Source of the DNA: Nocardioides piscis
GTDB taxonomy: Bacteria > Actinomycetota > Actinomycetes > Propionibacteriales > Nocardioidaceae
Length of the DNA: 64,000 bases
Reading direction: 5' to 3'
NCBI RefSeq assembly: GCF_011300215.1
Contig: NZ_CP049866.1
Location: 2,666,001-2,730,000, forward strand
The notes beneath the pieces were generated by a model, which did not search any database, was not told where the DNA came from, and was given only the letters and a program-made list of their open reading frames with translations. Shown here piece after piece: positions 54,205-64,000 of the stretch (position 1 is the first letter of the stretch; every line of letters begins with the position of its first letter). Made by a program: the position numbers and the translations under genes.

Positions 54205-54210
54205 TAGAGT
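54205..54210 (+). promoter_or_regulatory. -10 element of pabC
   Basis: TAGAGT, 7 nt before ATG 54218; leaderless arrangement. Confidence 0.5.
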
Positions 54211-54217
54211 GACGCCC

Positions 54218-55039
54218 ATGCGCGCGTGGTTGAACGGAAAGCTCATCGACGACCCGACGGGTCCCACCCTGAGCGTGACCGATCACGGCTTCACCGTGGG
54301 CGACGGTGTCTTCGAGTCGATCAAGACCCTCCAGGGTCAACCCTTCGCCCTCACCCGGCATCTCGAGCGCCTGGCACGCTCGGCGAGTGGGCTGGGACTG
54401 GCGGCTCCCGACCACGACGAGGTCCGCCGGGGCGTCGCCGAGGTCCTGTCCGGAGTCTCCGACGAGCGCGGCCGGCTGCGCATCACCTTGTCCGCCGGTC
54501 CGGCGCCGATGGGTTCGGGGCGCGGCGACGGACCCCCCACGTTGGTCGTCGCCTACTCCGCCCTGTCGCCGACCCCGGCCTCGACCACCGTCTGCACCGT
54601 GCCGTGGCCGCGCAACGAGCGCGGAGCCACGGCCGGCCTGAAGACCACGTCGTACGCCGAGAACGTCATCGCCCTCGCACACGCGACGGAACGGGGTGCG
54701 AGCGAGGCGATCTTCGCCAACACGGTCGGCGACCTGTGCGAGGGCACCGGGTCCAACGTCTTCTACGTGGTCGACGGGGAGCTCCGCACGCCGACGCTGG
54801 CCAGCGGCTGCCTGGCCGGCGTCACCCGGGCGCTGGTGCTCGAGTGGTGTGGGGGAGTCGAGGTCGACGAGCCGATGTCGGTGATGGAGCACGCCAGCGA
54901 GGCATTCCTGGTCTCCACGACCCGGGACGTGCAGGCGATCAGCCGTTGGGACGACCGCGAGCTGCCGGCGCCCGGGCCGGTGACCGAGCAGTGCGCCCGC
55001 ACCTGGGCGGAGCGCGAGGCCGAGCAGGTCGACCCCTGA
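54218..55039 (+). CDS. pabC: aminotransferase class IV, probable aminodeoxychorismate lyase
   Basis: 273 residues, fold type IV PLP enzyme. Features: [17 protein letters not shown] at the start, the PLP lysine in [11 protein letters not shown] (about residue 145), and [13 protein letters not shown] near the C-terminal third. Aminodeoxychorismate lyase makes 4-aminobenzoate for folate; D-amino acid or branched-chain aminotransferases look alike, so the assignment is likely rather than sure. The ATG lies 7 nt after a TAGAGT box. It precedes hisI by 10 nt. Confidence 0.78.
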   Translation: MRAWLNGKLIDDPTGPTLSVTDHGFTVGDGVFESIKTLQGQPFALTRHLERLARSASGLGLAAPDHDEVRRGVAEVLSGVSDERGRLRITLSAGPAPMGSGRGDGPPTLVVAYSALSPTPASTTVCTVPWPRNERGATAGLKTTSYAENVIALAHATERGASEAIFANTVGDLCEGTGSNVFYVVDGELRTPTLASGCLAGVTRALVLEWCGGVEVDEPMSVMEHASEAFLVSTTRDVQAISRWDDRELPAPGPVTEQCARTWAEREAEQVDP

Positions 55040-55049
55040 TACTGGACAC

Positions 55050-55400
55050 GTGAGCCCCTTGGACCAAGCCATCGCCGACCGTCTCAAGCGCACTCCCGAC
55101 GGGCTGGTCCCCGCCATCGCCCAGCAGCACGACACCGGCGAGGTGCTGATGCTGGGGTGGATGGACGACGAGGCGCTCGCGCGCACCCTCTCGACCGGCC
55201 GCGCGACGTACTGGAGCCGGTCTCGCCAGGAGTACTGGTCCAAGGGCGACACCAGCGGTCACGTCCAGCACGTTCGGGAGGTGCGCCTCGACTGCGACGG
55301 CGACACCCTGCTCGTCAAGGTCGACCAGGTGGGTGTCGCCTGCCACACCGGCGAGCGCACCTGCTTCGACGCCGACCTCCTCCAGGGCACCGATGGCTGA
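55050..55400 (+). CDS. hisI: phosphoribosyl-AMP cyclohydrolase
   Basis: 116 residues. Opens the purine ring of PR-AMP in histidine synthesis. Zinc/magnesium residues lie in RLDCDGD (about residue 77) and [12 protein letters not shown]. Family opening [24 protein letters not shown] is present in two parts. GTG start; GATACT lies 6 nt before it. The last 8 nt overlap the next membrane-protein gene. The PR-ATP pyrophosphatase partner (hisE) is absent, as usual for the monofunctional form. Confidence 0.92.
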   Translation: MSPLDQAIADRLKRTPDGLVPAIAQQHDTGEVLMLGWMDDEALARTLSTGRATYWSRSRQEYWSKGDTSGHVQHVREVRLDCDGDTLLVKVDQVGVACHTGERTCFDADLLQGTDG

Positions 55401-55998
55401 GCGCCGCACGTTCGGACCCGTGCTCCTGGTGGGGTTGGCGTCCGCCGCCCTCGCCGCCCTTGCCGGTACCAAGCGCTGGGCAGACCTCGGCTCCGCCACC
55501 TACGACTCCACGAGCGAGACCTATCGGCTCGAGTCGGGGCAGCTCCTGACCACCGGTGCCGCCCAGGTCCCCCTGGTGGGGGCCCTGGGCCTGGTGCTGC
55601 TCGCCTGCTGGGGCGTGCTCCTGGTGACCCGAGGGCGCGTACGCCGAGGCGTGGCCCTCCTGGCGCTCGTGACCGCCTGCGGGCTGCTGGCGACGACCGT
55701 CGTCGGGCTGGTCTCCGTGCCTGACGCGCTGCTCGATGCCGTGAGGGAAGCGGGTGTCTCCACCGATGTCACCTCTGCCAGCCGAACCCTCTGGCCCTGG
55801 GCCGCCCTGGTCGGCGCCGTCGCCAGCGTGGCCGCGGCTGCGGTCGCCGTACGCCACGTGTCCTCGTGGCCGGAGATGGGCAGCCGCTACGACGCTCCGG
55901 CGGCACAGGCCCGGGCGGCAGCCGAGCCGGAGGACAATCTCGACATCTGGCGGGCCCTGGACGAGGGGCATGACCCGACCCGCCCGAGCGCCCCCTAG
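55393..55998 (+). CDS. Trp biosynthesis-associated membrane protein (TIGR02234 type)
   Basis: 201 residues, four membrane helices ([36 protein letters not shown], a third, and [22 protein letters not shown] within the last), ending in an acidic cytoplasmic tail. This family is found beside trp genes in actinobacteria; its role is unknown. It overlaps hisI by 8 nt. Confidence 0.8.
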   Translation: MAERRTFGPVLLVGLASAALAALAGTKRWADLGSATYDSTSETYRLESGQLLTTGAAQVPLVGALGLVLLACWGVLLVTRGRVRRGVALLALVTACGLLATTVVGLVSVPDALLDAVREAGVSTDVTSASRTLWPWAALVGAVASVAAAAVAVRHVSSWPEMGSRYDAPAAQARAAAEPEDNLDIWRALDEGHDPTRPSAP

Positions 55999-56001
55999 AC
56001 T
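55996..56001 (+). promoter_or_regulatory. -10 element before the HGxxPAAW gene
   Basis: TAGACT at the end of the preceding gene, 37 nt before ATG 56039; this promoter has a conventional leader with AGGAG. Confidence 0.4.
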
Positions 56002-56038
56002 GACCACGCCCATCAGCCACGATCAGGAGCTCTTCACC

Positions 56039-56239
56039 ATGGCGGACAACCACGGCAACACCCCGGCAGCCTGGACAGCGGTGGGCGTCGCCATGATCGG
56101 GTTCCTGGTCGGCAGCATCGCGTTGATGCGTGACCCGGTGAACATGACCTGGTTCTGGGTCGGGATCGCGCTCGGCGTGATCGCCTTCCCGCTATTCCTG
56201 GTCTTGGCCAAGCTCGGCTTCCACTCCGAGAACCACTGA
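56039..56239 (+). CDS. HGxxPAAW family small membrane protein
   Basis: 66 residues, starting MADNHGNTPAAW, the family motif, followed by two membrane helices (AVGVAMIGFLVGSIAL and WVGIALGVIAFPLFLVL). Common next to trp genes in actinobacteria; function unknown. AGGAG lies upstream of the ATG. Confidence 0.85.
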   Translation: MADNHGNTPAAWTAVGVAMIGFLVGSIALMRDPVNMTWFWVGIALGVIAFPLFLVLAKLGFHSENH

Positions 56240-56246
56240 GCCCGTC

Positions 56247-56651
56247 ATGAACGCGCGGGCCCGCCGGCTCGCGCCCCCGCTCGCCGCCGGAGCGCTCGTC
56301 GCCCTGGCGACCGTCGCCCTGCGGCTGCGTGACCCACACGTCGACAACAGCTGGGGCGTGTGCCCCACGCGCCTGGTCACGGGCCTCGACTGTCCCCTGT
56401 GTGGGGGACTGCGTGCGGTCAACGACCTCACGCACGCCGACGTGGGTGCCGCGTTGTCGAGCAACCTCCTCCTGGTGCTCGCGGTGCCGGTGATCATCGC
56501 CTTCTGGATCCGCCGCCTCGTCGTCTGCTGGCGCGGGGGAGAGGCGATGGTGCCGCTGAGGATCGCGCCCTGGGTATGGGTCGGCGGGCTCGCCGTGCTC
56601 TCGGTCTTCACCGTCCTGCGCAACCTGCCGGGTTCCTGGCTCGCGGCTTGA
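56247..56651 (+). CDS. DUF2752 membrane protein
   Basis: 134 residues with three helices and the CP-x5-G-x2-CP-x-CG motif (CPTRLVTGLDCPLCGG), which may bind a metal. It is often seen upstream of trpC in actinobacteria. Only 7 nt follow the preceding stop, so it is likely co-transcribed. Confidence 0.83.
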   Translation: MNARARRLAPPLAAGALVALATVALRLRDPHVDNSWGVCPTRLVTGLDCPLCGGLRAVNDLTHADVGAALSSNLLLVLAVPVIIAFWIRRLVVCWRGGEAMVPLRIAPWVWVGGLAVLSVFTVLRNLPGSWLAA

Positions 56652-56694
56652 ACCACCGTCCGGTCGGTGTGGGTCGCAGTGAGAGGGTGGGGCC

Positions 56695-57474
56695 ATGTCC
56701 GTGCTCGTTGAGATCGTCGCCGGCGTCCGCGAGGATCTCGCCGCCCGCGAGGCCACCACCCCGCTGGCCGACGTCCGGGCCGCGCTGGCCGACGTCGACG
56801 CCCCCCGCGACCCGATGCCGGCGTTCCGCGGTCCCGGCTCGAGCGTGATCGCCGAGGTGAAGCGCAAGAGCCCCAGCAAGGGCGACCTCGCCGAGATCAC
56901 CGACCCGGCCGGGTTGGCGTCGGCATACCAACGAGGCGGCGCAGCCGCGATCTCGGTGCTGACCGAGCAGCGTCGCTTCAACGGCAGCCTGGACGACCTC
57001 AGGGCCGTGCGGGCGGCTGTCGAGACCCCGATCCTGCGCAAGGACTTCATCGTCACCAGCTATCAGCTGGTCGAGGCGCGCGCAGCCGGCGCCGACATGG
57101 CGCTGCTCATCGTGGCCGCGCTCGATGACGACGACCTGCGCCGCCTCCACGACGAGGCGCGCGAGCTCGGCCTCACCGTGCTGGTCGAGGTGCACGACGA
57201 ACCCGAGACCGAGCGTGCGGTCGCTCTCGGCGCCGAGCTCATCGGTGTCAACGCCCGGAACCTCAAGACGCTCGCGGTGGACAACGACACCTTCGGTCGG
57301 CTCGCACCGCTGGTCCCCGACGACCGGGTGCTGGTCGCCGAGTCCGGCATCAGCGGCCCCGACGACGTCGAGCGCTTCGTCCGCGAGGGCGCCCAGGTCG
57401 TCCTGGTCGGCGAGGCGCTCGTCAGGGACGGCGACGCCGAGGCCGCAGTTCGCGCGATGACAGGAGTGGAATGA
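56695..57474 (+). CDS. trpC: indole-3-glycerol phosphate synthase
   Basis: 259 residues, TIM barrel. Motifs: [12 protein letters not shown] with the substrate-binding Lys (about residue 58), [13 protein letters not shown], and [13 protein letters not shown]. Converts CdRP to indole-glycerol phosphate for tryptophan. Stop overlaps trpB (ATGA). GAGGGT lies 6 nt before the ATG, a weak leaderless signal. Confidence 0.95.
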   Translation: MSVLVEIVAGVREDLAAREATTPLADVRAALADVDAPRDPMPAFRGPGSSVIAEVKRKSPSKGDLAEITDPAGLASAYQRGGAAAISVLTEQRRFNGSLDDLRAVRAAVETPILRKDFIVTSYQLVEARAAGADMALLIVAALDDDDLRRLHDEARELGLTVLVEVHDEPETERAVALGAELIGVNARNLKTLAVDNDTFGRLAPLVPDDRVLVAESGISGPDDVERFVREGAQVVLVGEALVRDGDAEAAVRAMTGVE

Positions 57475-58736
57475 CGACGACGTACGACGCCGACGAGCGT
57501 GGCTACTTCGGCGACTCGTGGGGCGGGCGGTTCATGCCCGAGGCTCTCGTCGCCGCCCTGGACGAGCTGACCGTTGCCTGGCGTGAGGCGATGGCCGACC
57601 AGGAGTTCGTCGACTCCTTCGAGCTCATCTGCCGCGAATACGCCGGCACGCCGAGCCTGCTCTACCACGCCGAGCGGCTCTCGCAGAAGGTCGGTGCGCG
57701 GGTCCTGCTCAAGCGTGAGGACCTCAACCACACCGGCGCACACAAGATCCGCAACGTGCTCGGTCAGGCGCTTTTGACCCGCCGCATGGGCAAGACCCGG
57801 GTGATCGCCGAGACCGGTGCCGGTCAGCACGGCGTCGCCAGCGCAACGGCCGCCGCCTACTTCGGTCTGGACTGCACCGTCTACATGGGCGCCGTCGACA
57901 CCCGCCGCCAGGCGCTCAACGTCGCCCGCATGCAGCTGCTGGGCGCCAAGGTCATCCCCGTGGAGTCGGGGAGCGCGACCCTCAAGGACGCGATCAACGA
58001 GGCGATGCGCGACTGGGTGGCCAGCGTCGACCACACCGCCTACCTGTTCGGTACGGCGGCCGGCCCACACCCGTTCCCCAGCCTGGTCCGCGACTTCACG
58101 CGTGGCATCGGGGACGAGGCCCGGGCCCAGTGCCTCGAGCAGTTCGGCATCCTGCCCGACGCCATCGGGGCCTGCGTCGGTGGCGGCTCGAACGCGATCG
58201 GGTTGTTCACCGCCTTCCTCGACGACGAGTCGGTGGCGATCCACGGCTTCGAGCCCGGCGGGGACGGTGTGGAGACCGGACGGCACGCGGCGACCATCCA
58301 CGCCGGCGAGGCGGGCGTGCTGCACGGCGCCCGCACCTACGTCCTCCAGGACGAGGACGGCCAGACGATCGAGTCACACTCGATCTCGGCCGGTCTCGAC
58401 TACCCCGGCGTGGGACCGCAGCACGCCCACCTCGCGGCGATCGGCCGGGCGACCTACACCCCCGTCACCGATGCGGAGGCCATGGAGGCGCTCGCGTTGC
58501 TGAGCCGCACCGAGGGGATCATCCCGGCCATCGAGTCGGCGCACGCGATCGCCGGAGGGCTGGAGGTCGCCCGCCGGCTCGGTGAGGAGAAGGGGCCCGA
58601 GGCCACGATCATCATCAACCTGTCGGGACGCGGCGACAAGGACATGGGAACGGCGATCGAATGGTTCGGCCTCGGTGATCCCGAGGACGAGCCCGAGACC
58701 GTGGTCGAGGGTCGCGCCGAGGAGGCCAACCGGTGA
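57471..58736 (+). CDS. trpB: tryptophan synthase beta chain
   Basis: 421 residues. PLP lysine in HTGAHKIRN (about residue 92); the phosphate-binding [10 protein letters not shown] lies later. Joins indole and serine. The longer N terminus is typical of this subfamily. Coupled to trpC and trpA by overlaps. Confidence 0.97.
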   Translation: MTTTYDADERGYFGDSWGGRFMPEALVAALDELTVAWREAMADQEFVDSFELICREYAGTPSLLYHAERLSQKVGARVLLKREDLNHTGAHKIRNVLGQALLTRRMGKTRVIAETGAGQHGVASATAAAYFGLDCTVYMGAVDTRRQALNVARMQLLGAKVIPVESGSATLKDAINEAMRDWVASVDHTAYLFGTAAGPHPFPSLVRDFTRGIGDEARAQCLEQFGILPDAIGACVGGGSNAIGLFTAFLDDESVAIHGFEPGGDGVETGRHAATIHAGEAGVLHGARTYVLQDEDGQTIESHSISAGLDYPGVGPQHAHLAAIGRATYTPVTDAEAMEALALLSRTEGIIPAIESAHAIAGGLEVARRLGEEKGPEATIIINLSGRGDKDMGTAIEWFGLGDPEDEPETVVEGRAEEANR

Positions 58737-59530
58737 GCGCCAGCAGTGCATTCGCCAAGGCTCGGGCCGAGGGTCGCGCCGCACTGGTCGGCTACCTCCC
58801 GGCCGGGTTCCCCTCGGTCGACGGCTCCATCGAGGCAATGAAGGTGATGGTGGACGGCGGCTGCGACGTGATCGAGATCGGGCTGCCCTACAGCGACCCG
58901 GTGATGGACGGGCCGACGATCCAAGATGCCGCGCAACAGGCGCTGGAGGGCGGGGTCCGGACGGCCGACGTGCTGCGCGTCGTGGAGGCCGTGGCTGCGA
59001 CCGGCACACCGACGCTGGTGATGACCTACTGGAACCCGGTGGAGCGCTATGGCGTCGACCGGTTCGCCGCTGACCTCGCCAGCGCCGGCGGGGCCGGCCT
59101 GATCACCCCCGACCTCACCCCGGACTCGGCGCCCGAGTGGATCGCCGCCGCCGACCGCCACGGGCTCGACAAGGTGTTCCTGGTGGCACCGAGCTCCACT
59201 CCTGAGCGGATCGCCATGACCACGGCGGCGTCGCGCGGCTTCGTCTATGCCACCGCGGTCATGGGTGTCACTGGTGCGCGCACCACCACCAGCGAGCTGG
59301 CAGGCCCGTTGGTGGAGCGCACCCGGGCGACCACGGACCTGCCGATCGGTGTCGGACTCGGCGTGAGCAACGGCGACCAGGCCGCGGAGATCGCGGCATA
59401 TGCCGACGGCGTGATCGTCGGTTCCGCGTTCGTCCGCACCCTCCTCGAGCACCGCGGCGACCTGCCCGCCGGCCTCACGGCGCTGCGAGCCCTGACAGAG
59501 GACCTGGCCGGGGGAGTGCGGCGTGGATAG
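58733..59530 (+). CDS. trpA: tryptophan synthase alpha chain
   Basis: 265 residues, TIM barrel with catalytic Glu in [16 protein letters not shown] (about residue 44-59) and the Asp in LTPD-like LITPDLTPD. Cleaves indole-glycerol phosphate to indole and passes it to TrpB. GTG start overlaps trpB stop; the 3' end overlaps the SCO gene by 8 nt. Confidence 0.97.
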   Translation: MSASSAFAKARAEGRAALVGYLPAGFPSVDGSIEAMKVMVDGGCDVIEIGLPYSDPVMDGPTIQDAAQQALEGGVRTADVLRVVEAVAATGTPTLVMTYWNPVERYGVDRFAADLASAGGAGLITPDLTPDSAPEWIAAADRHGLDKVFLVAPSSTPERIAMTTAASRGFVYATAVMGVTGARTTTSELAGPLVERTRATTDLPIGVGLGVSNGDQAAEIAAYADGVIVGSAFVRTLLEHRGDLPAGLTALRALTEDLAGGVRRG

Positions 59531-60128
59531 GCGCCGCGCCGCGGGTCTGCTGCTGGGTCTCGCGCTCCTGACCGGCTGTGCCGACGGTGGCACGGGGAGC
59601 CACCAGATGACCGGCACGCTCCTGGAACCTCCGTTCGAGGTGAACGGCGCTGCGCTGGTCGACGGCTCGCAGTCGCCGTACAGCCTGGTCGAGGACACGG
59701 ACGACCCGCTGACCCTCGTCTTCTTCGGCTACACCCACTGCCCGGACATCTGCGGCACCGTGATGTCCACCATGGCCTCGGCCATGACGCGGCTCTCGGA
59801 GGAGGACCGCAGTGACGTCGGGGTCGTGTTCGTGACCACCGACCCGCAGCGCGACACCCCGGCGGTGTCGGCGGACTACGCGACCAACTTCGACCCCGGC
59901 TTCGTCGGGGTGAGCGGCGACCTCGACACGATCAGCGAGGTCGCCAGGCCCCTCGGGATCGCGGTCGAGCAGGGCGACAAGCTCCCCAGCGGGGGCTACG
60001 ACGTCACCCACGGCACCCAGATCATCGCCGTGGACGCCGACGACCAGGGAATCGCCTACTGGAGCGAGGCCGTCTCGTCCGCCCAGCTGGCCGCTGACAT
60101 CGAGCACCTCCTGAGCGAAGGGGCCTGA
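59523..60128 (+). CDS. SCO1/SenC family lipoprotein
   Basis: 201 residues. Lipobox LLTGC puts the lipidated Cys at residue 19. Thioredoxin-like fold with copper motif CPDIC (HCPDICG) and a later His in DVTHGTQI. SCO proteins deliver copper to cytochrome oxidase CuA. GTG start with GGGGGAG upstream, inside trpA. It is encoded directly before lgt, the enzyme that would lipidate it. Confidence 0.92.
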   Translation: MDRRRAAGLLLGLALLTGCADGGTGSHQMTGTLLEPPFEVNGAALVDGSQSPYSLVEDTDDPLTLVFFGYTHCPDICGTVMSTMASAMTRLSEEDRSDVGVVFVTTDPQRDTPAVSADYATNFDPGFVGVSGDLDTISEVARPLGIAVEQGDKLPSGGYDVTHGTQIIAVDADDQGIAYWSEAVSSAQLAADIEHLLSEGA

Positions 60129-60997
60129 TGCAGCCGCTCCTCACCGTCCTGAGCATTCCCAGCCCGAGCCAGGGCACCTGGGAGATCGGCCCCTTCCCGC
60201 TCCGGGCGTATGCGTTGTGCATCATCGCCGGGATCATCGCCGCGATCTGGATCGGCGAACGCCGCTGGGTCGCGCGTGGCGGACGCTCCGGCGAGGTGAG
60301 CGACCTGGCGCTGTGGGGTGTCCCGTTCGGCATCGTCGGCGCCCGGATCTATCACGTGCTCACGGACTGGCAGCTCTACTTCGGCGAGGGCCAGAACCCG
60401 GTGACCGCGCTCTACCTGTGGCGTGGCGGTCTCGGGGTCTGGGGCGGGATCGCGATGGGGGCGCTCGGCGTCGTCATCGGCGCCCGCCTGCGCGGGATCA
60501 AGCTGCTGCCGGTGCTCGACGCCATGGCACCCGGGGTGCTGGTCGCGCAGGCGCTCGGGCGGTGGGGCAACTGGTTCAACCAGGAGCTCTTCGGTCGACC
60601 GACCACCCTGCCGTGGGCCCTGGAGATCGACGAGGCCCACCGGCCAGCGGGCTATCTCGAGCACGAGACCTTCCACCCGACGTTCCTCTACGAGTCCTTG
60701 TGGTGCCTGGCCGCCTTCGCGGTGGTCGTGTGGGCCGACCGGCGATGGCGTCTGGGCCATGGCCGGGTGGCCGCCCTCTACGTCATGACCTACACCCTCG
60801 GGCGGCTGTGGATCGAGTCACTTCGCATCGACGAGGTCCAGCTCGCCGACGTGGGAGGGCTGCGGTTCAACGAGTGGACCTCGATCGTGCTCTTCGGCCT
60901 GGCCACCGCCTACTTCGTGTGGGCCGGGCGCGCCCGACCAGGACGCGAGGAGACGGTCTACAGCCGCGAACCCGCCCCGGTGTCGTCTACGGACTGA
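60128..60997 (+). CDS. lgt: prolipoprotein diacylglyceryl transferase
   Basis: 289 residues, seven membrane helices. The Lgt signature is LGRWGNWFNQELFG (about residue 145), with YLWRGGLGVWGG earlier. Transfers diacylglycerol from phosphatidylglycerol to the lipobox Cys. The ATG shares one base with the SCO stop (TGATG). trpA-lgt adjacency is standard in actinobacteria. Confidence 0.96.
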   Translation: MQPLLTVLSIPSPSQGTWEIGPFPLRAYALCIIAGIIAAIWIGERRWVARGGRSGEVSDLALWGVPFGIVGARIYHVLTDWQLYFGEGQNPVTALYLWRGGLGVWGGIAMGALGVVIGARLRGIKLLPVLDAMAPGVLVAQALGRWGNWFNQELFGRPTTLPWALEIDEAHRPAGYLEHETFHPTFLYESLWCLAAFAVVVWADRRWRLGHGRVAALYVMTYTLGRLWIESLRIDEVQLADVGGLRFNEWTSIVLFGLATAYFVWAGRARPGREETVYSREPAPVSSTD

Positions 60998-61030
60998 GAA
61001 CGTCGAGGCATCGGTTGGGCCGGCCGGTGA

Positions 61031-61036
61031 TAGATT
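61031..61036 (+). promoter_or_regulatory. -10 element of gltB
   Basis: TAGATT in the 141-nt gap after lgt; transcription would start near 61043, giving a leader of about 95 nt. GTTGG and CCAAC lie on either side of it. Confidence 0.4.
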
Positions 61037-61138
61037 TCCCCCTGCTCGGGCCAACGTCGTCCCCTGCCGATCGCCACCACCCGCGCTGCTCACCGTCTTG
61101 TCCACCCCCGCAGCGCATGACGACGGGAGAAAGCCCAG

Positions 61139-64000
61139 ATGCACGCCTTCTCACCGCCTGCAAACCAAGCGTCCGCGCCGCTGCTTGCAGGCCCCCAGGC
61201 ACAAGGGCTCTATGACCCCCGCCACGAGCACGACGCGTGTGGGGTGGCGTTCGTCGCCACCCTGACCGGCGTGGCCAGCCACGACATCGTGGTCAAGGCA
61301 CTCACCGCCCTGCGCAACCTCGACCACCGAGGCGCCGCCGGAGCCGAGACCAACTCCGGGGACGGCGCGGGCATCCTGCTCCAGGTCCCGGACGTGTTCC
61401 TGCGCGACGTCGTGGACTTCGAGCTCCCGGGCGCCGGCAGCTACGCCGTCGGCACGGCCTTCGTGCCGGGTGACGCGGAGTCGCTGGCGAAGACGCAGGC
61501 GAGGATCGAGCAGATCGCGGCCGAGGAGGGCCTGTCCGTCCTCGGCTGGCGCGACGTCCCCGTCAACCCCGACATCCTCGGCGCCACCGCCAAGAGCGTG
61601 ATGCCGACCTTCGTGCAGCTCTTCGTCGCCGGCGCCGGACAGCGCGTGGCAGGTATGGCGCTGGAGCGGCTCGCCTTCTGCCTGCGCAAGCGTGCCGAGC
61701 ACGAGGCCGAGGTCTACTTCCCCTCGCTGTCGGGTCGCACCCTCGCCTACAAGGGGATGCTGACCACCGACCAGCTGGACAACTTCTTCCCCGACCTGCT
61801 CGACGAGCGCGTCACGTCCGCCCTCGCCGTGGTCCACTCGCGCTTCTCCACCAACACGTTCCCCAGCTGGCCGCTGGCCCACCCGTTCAGGTTCATCGCC
61901 CACAACGGCGAGATCAACACCGTGATGGGCAACCGCAACTGGATGCGCGCTCGCGAAGCGCTGCTCGAGAGCGACGTCATCCCCGGTGACCTGGAGCGCC
62001 TCTACCCGATCTGCACGCCCGGTCACTCAGACTCTGCGTCCTTCGACGAGGTGCTCGAGCTGCTGCACATGGGCGGGCGCTCGCTCCCGCACTCGGTGCT
62101 GATGATGATCCCCGAGGCGTGGGAGAACCACACCGAGATGGACGCCAAGCGCCGCTCCTTCTACGAGTTCCACTCCTCGATGATGGAGCCCTGGGACGGA
62201 CCGGCCTGTGTCGTGTTCACCGACGGCAGCCAGATCGGCGCCGTGCTCGACCGCAACGGCCTGCGGCCCAGTCGGTACTGGGTGACCGACGACGGCCTCG
62301 TCGTGCTGGCCTCCGAGGTGGGCGTGCTCGACCTCGACCCGGCCACGATCGTCCGCAAGGGCCGGCTCAAGCCGGGCCGGATGTTCCTGGTCGACACCGA
62401 CGAGCACCGCATCGTCGAGGACGAGGAGATCAAGACCCAGCTGGCGAGCGAGCACCCCTATGACGAGTGGCTGCACGCAGGCCTGATCCATCTCGACGAC
62501 ATCCCCGACCGCGAGCACATCGTGCACACGCACGCCTCCGTCACCCGCCGCCAGCAGATCTTCGGCTACACCGAGGAGGAGCTGCGCATCCTGCTGACGC
62601 CCATGGCCAACACGGGGGGCGAGGCGCTGGGCTCGATGGGCACCGACACGCCCATCGCTGCCCTGAGCGACAAGCCGCGGCTGCTGTTCGACTACTTCGC
62701 CCAGCTGTTCGCGCAGGTCACCAACCCGCCACTGGACGCCATCCGCGAGGAGCTCGTCACCTCGCTCAACGGCACGATCGGTCCCGAGGCCAACCTGCTG
62801 GAGCCCGCTCCGGCGTCGTGTCGCCAGGTGGTCCTGCCGTTCCCGGTGATCTCCAACGACGACCTGGCCAAGATCCGTCACATCAACCGTGACGGGGACA
62901 TGCCCGGGTTCATCACCCACGTCTCCCGAGGGCTCTACGAGGTCGAGGGCGGCGGAGCCGCCATGGCCCGCCGGATCGAGGAGATCTGTGCCGAGGTCTC
63001 CGGGGCCATCGCCGAGGGCGCACGCGTCATCGTGCTCTCCGACCGCCACTCCACCGCCGAGCTCGCCCCGATCCCGTCCCTGCTGCTCACCGGAGCGGTG
63101 CACCACCACCTGGTCCGGGAGAAGACCCGCACCCAGGTCGGCCTGCTCGTCGAGGCCGGTGACGTGCGGGAGGTCCACCACGTGGCCCTGCTCGTCGGCT
63201 ACGGCGCCGCGGCGGTCAACCCCTATCTCGCCATGGAGTCCGTCGAGGACCTCGCGCGTGAGGCCTACTACGTCAAGGTCGACCCCGAACAGGCGGTCGC
63301 CAACCTGATCAAGGGGCTCGGCAAGGGCGTGCTGAAGGTGATGTCCAAGATGGGCGTCTCCACCGTCGCCTCCTACACCGGCGCCCAGATCTTCGAGGCG
63401 GTCGGCCTCTCGCAGTCGGTGGTGGACAAGTACTTCACCGGGACCACGTCCAAGCTGGGTGGCATCGAGCTGGACACGATCGCCGAGGAGGTCGCCAGGC
63501 GCCACGCGTCGGCATACCCCCGCGGCGGCATCGCTCCCGCCCACCGCGAGCTGCAGATCGGCGGCGAATACCAGTGGCGTCGCGAGGGCGAGCCGCACCT
63601 CTTCGACCCCGAGACGGTCTTCCGCCTACAGCACTCGACCCGCACGGGCAGCTACGAGATCTTCAAGCAGTACACCTCGCGCGTCGATGAGCAGTCGGAG
63701 CGGCTGATGACCCTGCGCGGACTGTTCCGGTTCAAGGACGCGGGCGCCTCGGGACGCTCGCCGATCAGCCTCGACGAGGTCGAGCCGGCCAGCGAGATCG
63801 TCAAGCGGTTCAGCACCGGCGCCATGTCCTACGGCTCGATCAGCCAGGAGGCGCACGAGACCCTCGCGGTGGCGATGAACCGCCTCGGCGGGAAGTCCAA
63901 CACCGGCGAGGGCGGCGAGGACGCCGACCGCCTCTACGACCCGGAGCGCCGCAGCTCGATCAAGCAGGTCGCCTCCGGTCGGTTCGGGGTGACGAGCGAA
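61139..64000 (+). CDS. gltB: glutamate synthase large subunit, 3' end beyond window
   Basis: 954 codons are visible and the frame is still open at 64000. GltB makes glutamate from glutamine and 2-oxoglutarate with NADPH through the GltD subunit. The N-terminal nucleophile Cys34 (HDACGVAF) follows a 33-residue propeptide, as in class II amidotransferases; the glutaminase domain runs to about 430 ([14 protein letters not shown]), followed by a central domain and the start of the FMN synthase domain ([17 protein letters not shown]). GGGAGA lies before the ATG. Confidence 0.95.
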   Translation, partial: MHAFSPPANQASAPLLAGPQAQGLYDPRHEHDACGVAFVATLTGVASHDIVVKALTALRNLDHRGAAGAETNSGDGAGILLQVPDVFLRDVVDFELPGAGSYAVGTAFVPGDAESLAKTQARIEQIAAEEGLSVLGWRDVPVNPDILGATAKSVMPTFVQLFVAGAGQRVAGMALERLAFCLRKRAEHEAEVYFPSLSGRTLAYKGMLTTDQLDNFFPDLLDERVTSALAVVHSRFSTNTFPSWPLAHPFRFIAHNGEINTVMGNRNWMRAREALLESDVIPGDLERLYPICTPGHSDSASFDEVLELLHMGGRSLPHSVLMMIPEAWENHTEMDAKRRSFYEFHSSMMEPWDGPACVVFTDGSQIGAVLDRNGLRPSRYWVTDDGLVVLASEVGVLDLDPATIVRKGRLKPGRMFLVDTDEHRIVEDEEIKTQLASEHPYDEWLHAGLIHLDDIPDREHIVHTHASVTRRQQIFGYTEEELRILLTPMANTGGEALGSMGTDTPIAALSDKPRLLFDYFAQLFAQVTNPPLDAIREELVTSLNGTIGPEANLLEPAPASCRQVVLPFPVISNDDLAKIRHINRDGDMPGFITHVSRGLYEVEGGGAAMARRIEEICAEVSGAIAEGARVIVLSDRHSTAELAPIPSLLLTGAVHHHLVREKTRTQVGLLVEAGDVREVHHVALLVGYGAAAVNPYLAMESVEDLAREAYYVKVDPEQAVANLIKGLGKGVLKVMSKMGVSTVASYTGAQIFEAVGLSQSVVDKYFTGTTSKLGGIELDTIAEEVARRHASAYPRGGIAPAHRELQIGGEYQWRREGEPHLFDPETVFRLQHSTRTGSYEIFKQYTSRVDEQSERLMTLRGLFRFKDAGASGRSPISLDEVEPASEIVKRFSTGAMSYGSISQEAHETLAVAMNRLGGKSNTGEGGEDADRLYDPERRSSIKQVASGRFGVTSE

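Noticed and set aside
62027..63598. 523-codon minus frame opposite gltB
   Set aside because: Shadow of gltB; composition dominated by Asp/His/Val/Gly with no motif.

Overview
The window is about 70% G+C, has dense gene packing with ATGA, GTGA and TGATG stop/start overlaps, and carries actinobacterial markers: DUF3046 near recA, ClgR, Lhr-Nei2, furA-katG, an HGxxPAAW membrane protein and a 5'-truncated dipeptidase. Gene order dapA-rnj-ftsK-rodZ-like-rimO-pgsA-cinA-clgR-nei-lhr-DUF3046-recA-recX matches the chromosomal core of Actinomycetota. The best guess is a Nocardioides-like member of the Nocardioidaceae (inference from gene order and protein character; no search was run). No prophage, insertion sequence or CRISPR array is visible; this is ordinary chromosome. 

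Layout. 1-5 kb: dipeptidase end, NUDIX hydrolase, a secreted protein, dapA-rnj and a strong convergent terminator. 5-15 kb: a secreted M4 metalloprotease (minus), then ftsK, a PH-like/RodZ-like membrane protein, rimO and pgsA. 15-21 kb: a giant secreted nucleotidase/nuclease whose signal peptide is frameshifted, a GH15 enzyme, cinA and clgR. 21-28 kb: nei-lhr, dps, ridA. 28-33 kb: a translationally coupled chain of an ABC exporter, DinB-like protein, methyltransferase, DUF3046 and an MFS carrier. 33-38 kb: recA with two DNA-damage promoters, recX, a frameshifted acetyltransferase, and a coupled ppk2 / HipA-like kinase / DUF3037 operon. 37.7-41.3 kb (minus): a sulfite/sulfate reduction operon headed by a cysteine-type leader peptide. 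41.5-50 kb: glyA, an orphan histidine kinase, a methyltransferase, aidB, a BrkB-family protein, a potassium channel and DUF3253. 50-54 kb: Lys/Ala/Pro-rich protein, katG, furA, then tRNA-Val, tRNA-Cys and tRNA-Gly. 54-64 kb: pabC, hisI, small membrane proteins, trpCBA, SCO lipoprotein, lgt and the start of gltB. 

How it works together. DNA maintenance (ftsK, recA/recX, nei, lhr, aidB, dps), oxidative defence (furA-katG), sulfur assimilation (nirA-cysH-cbiX) and tryptophan synthesis are the main themes. The most striking regulatory signal is that about 19 start codons lie 6-8 nt behind a -10-like hexamer, so leaderless mRNAs seem common, and at three places divergent genes share or overlap their -10 elements. 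Two reading-frame breaks both sit in C5 runs where one extra C restores the protein, which makes a homopolymer assembly error the first thing to rule out.
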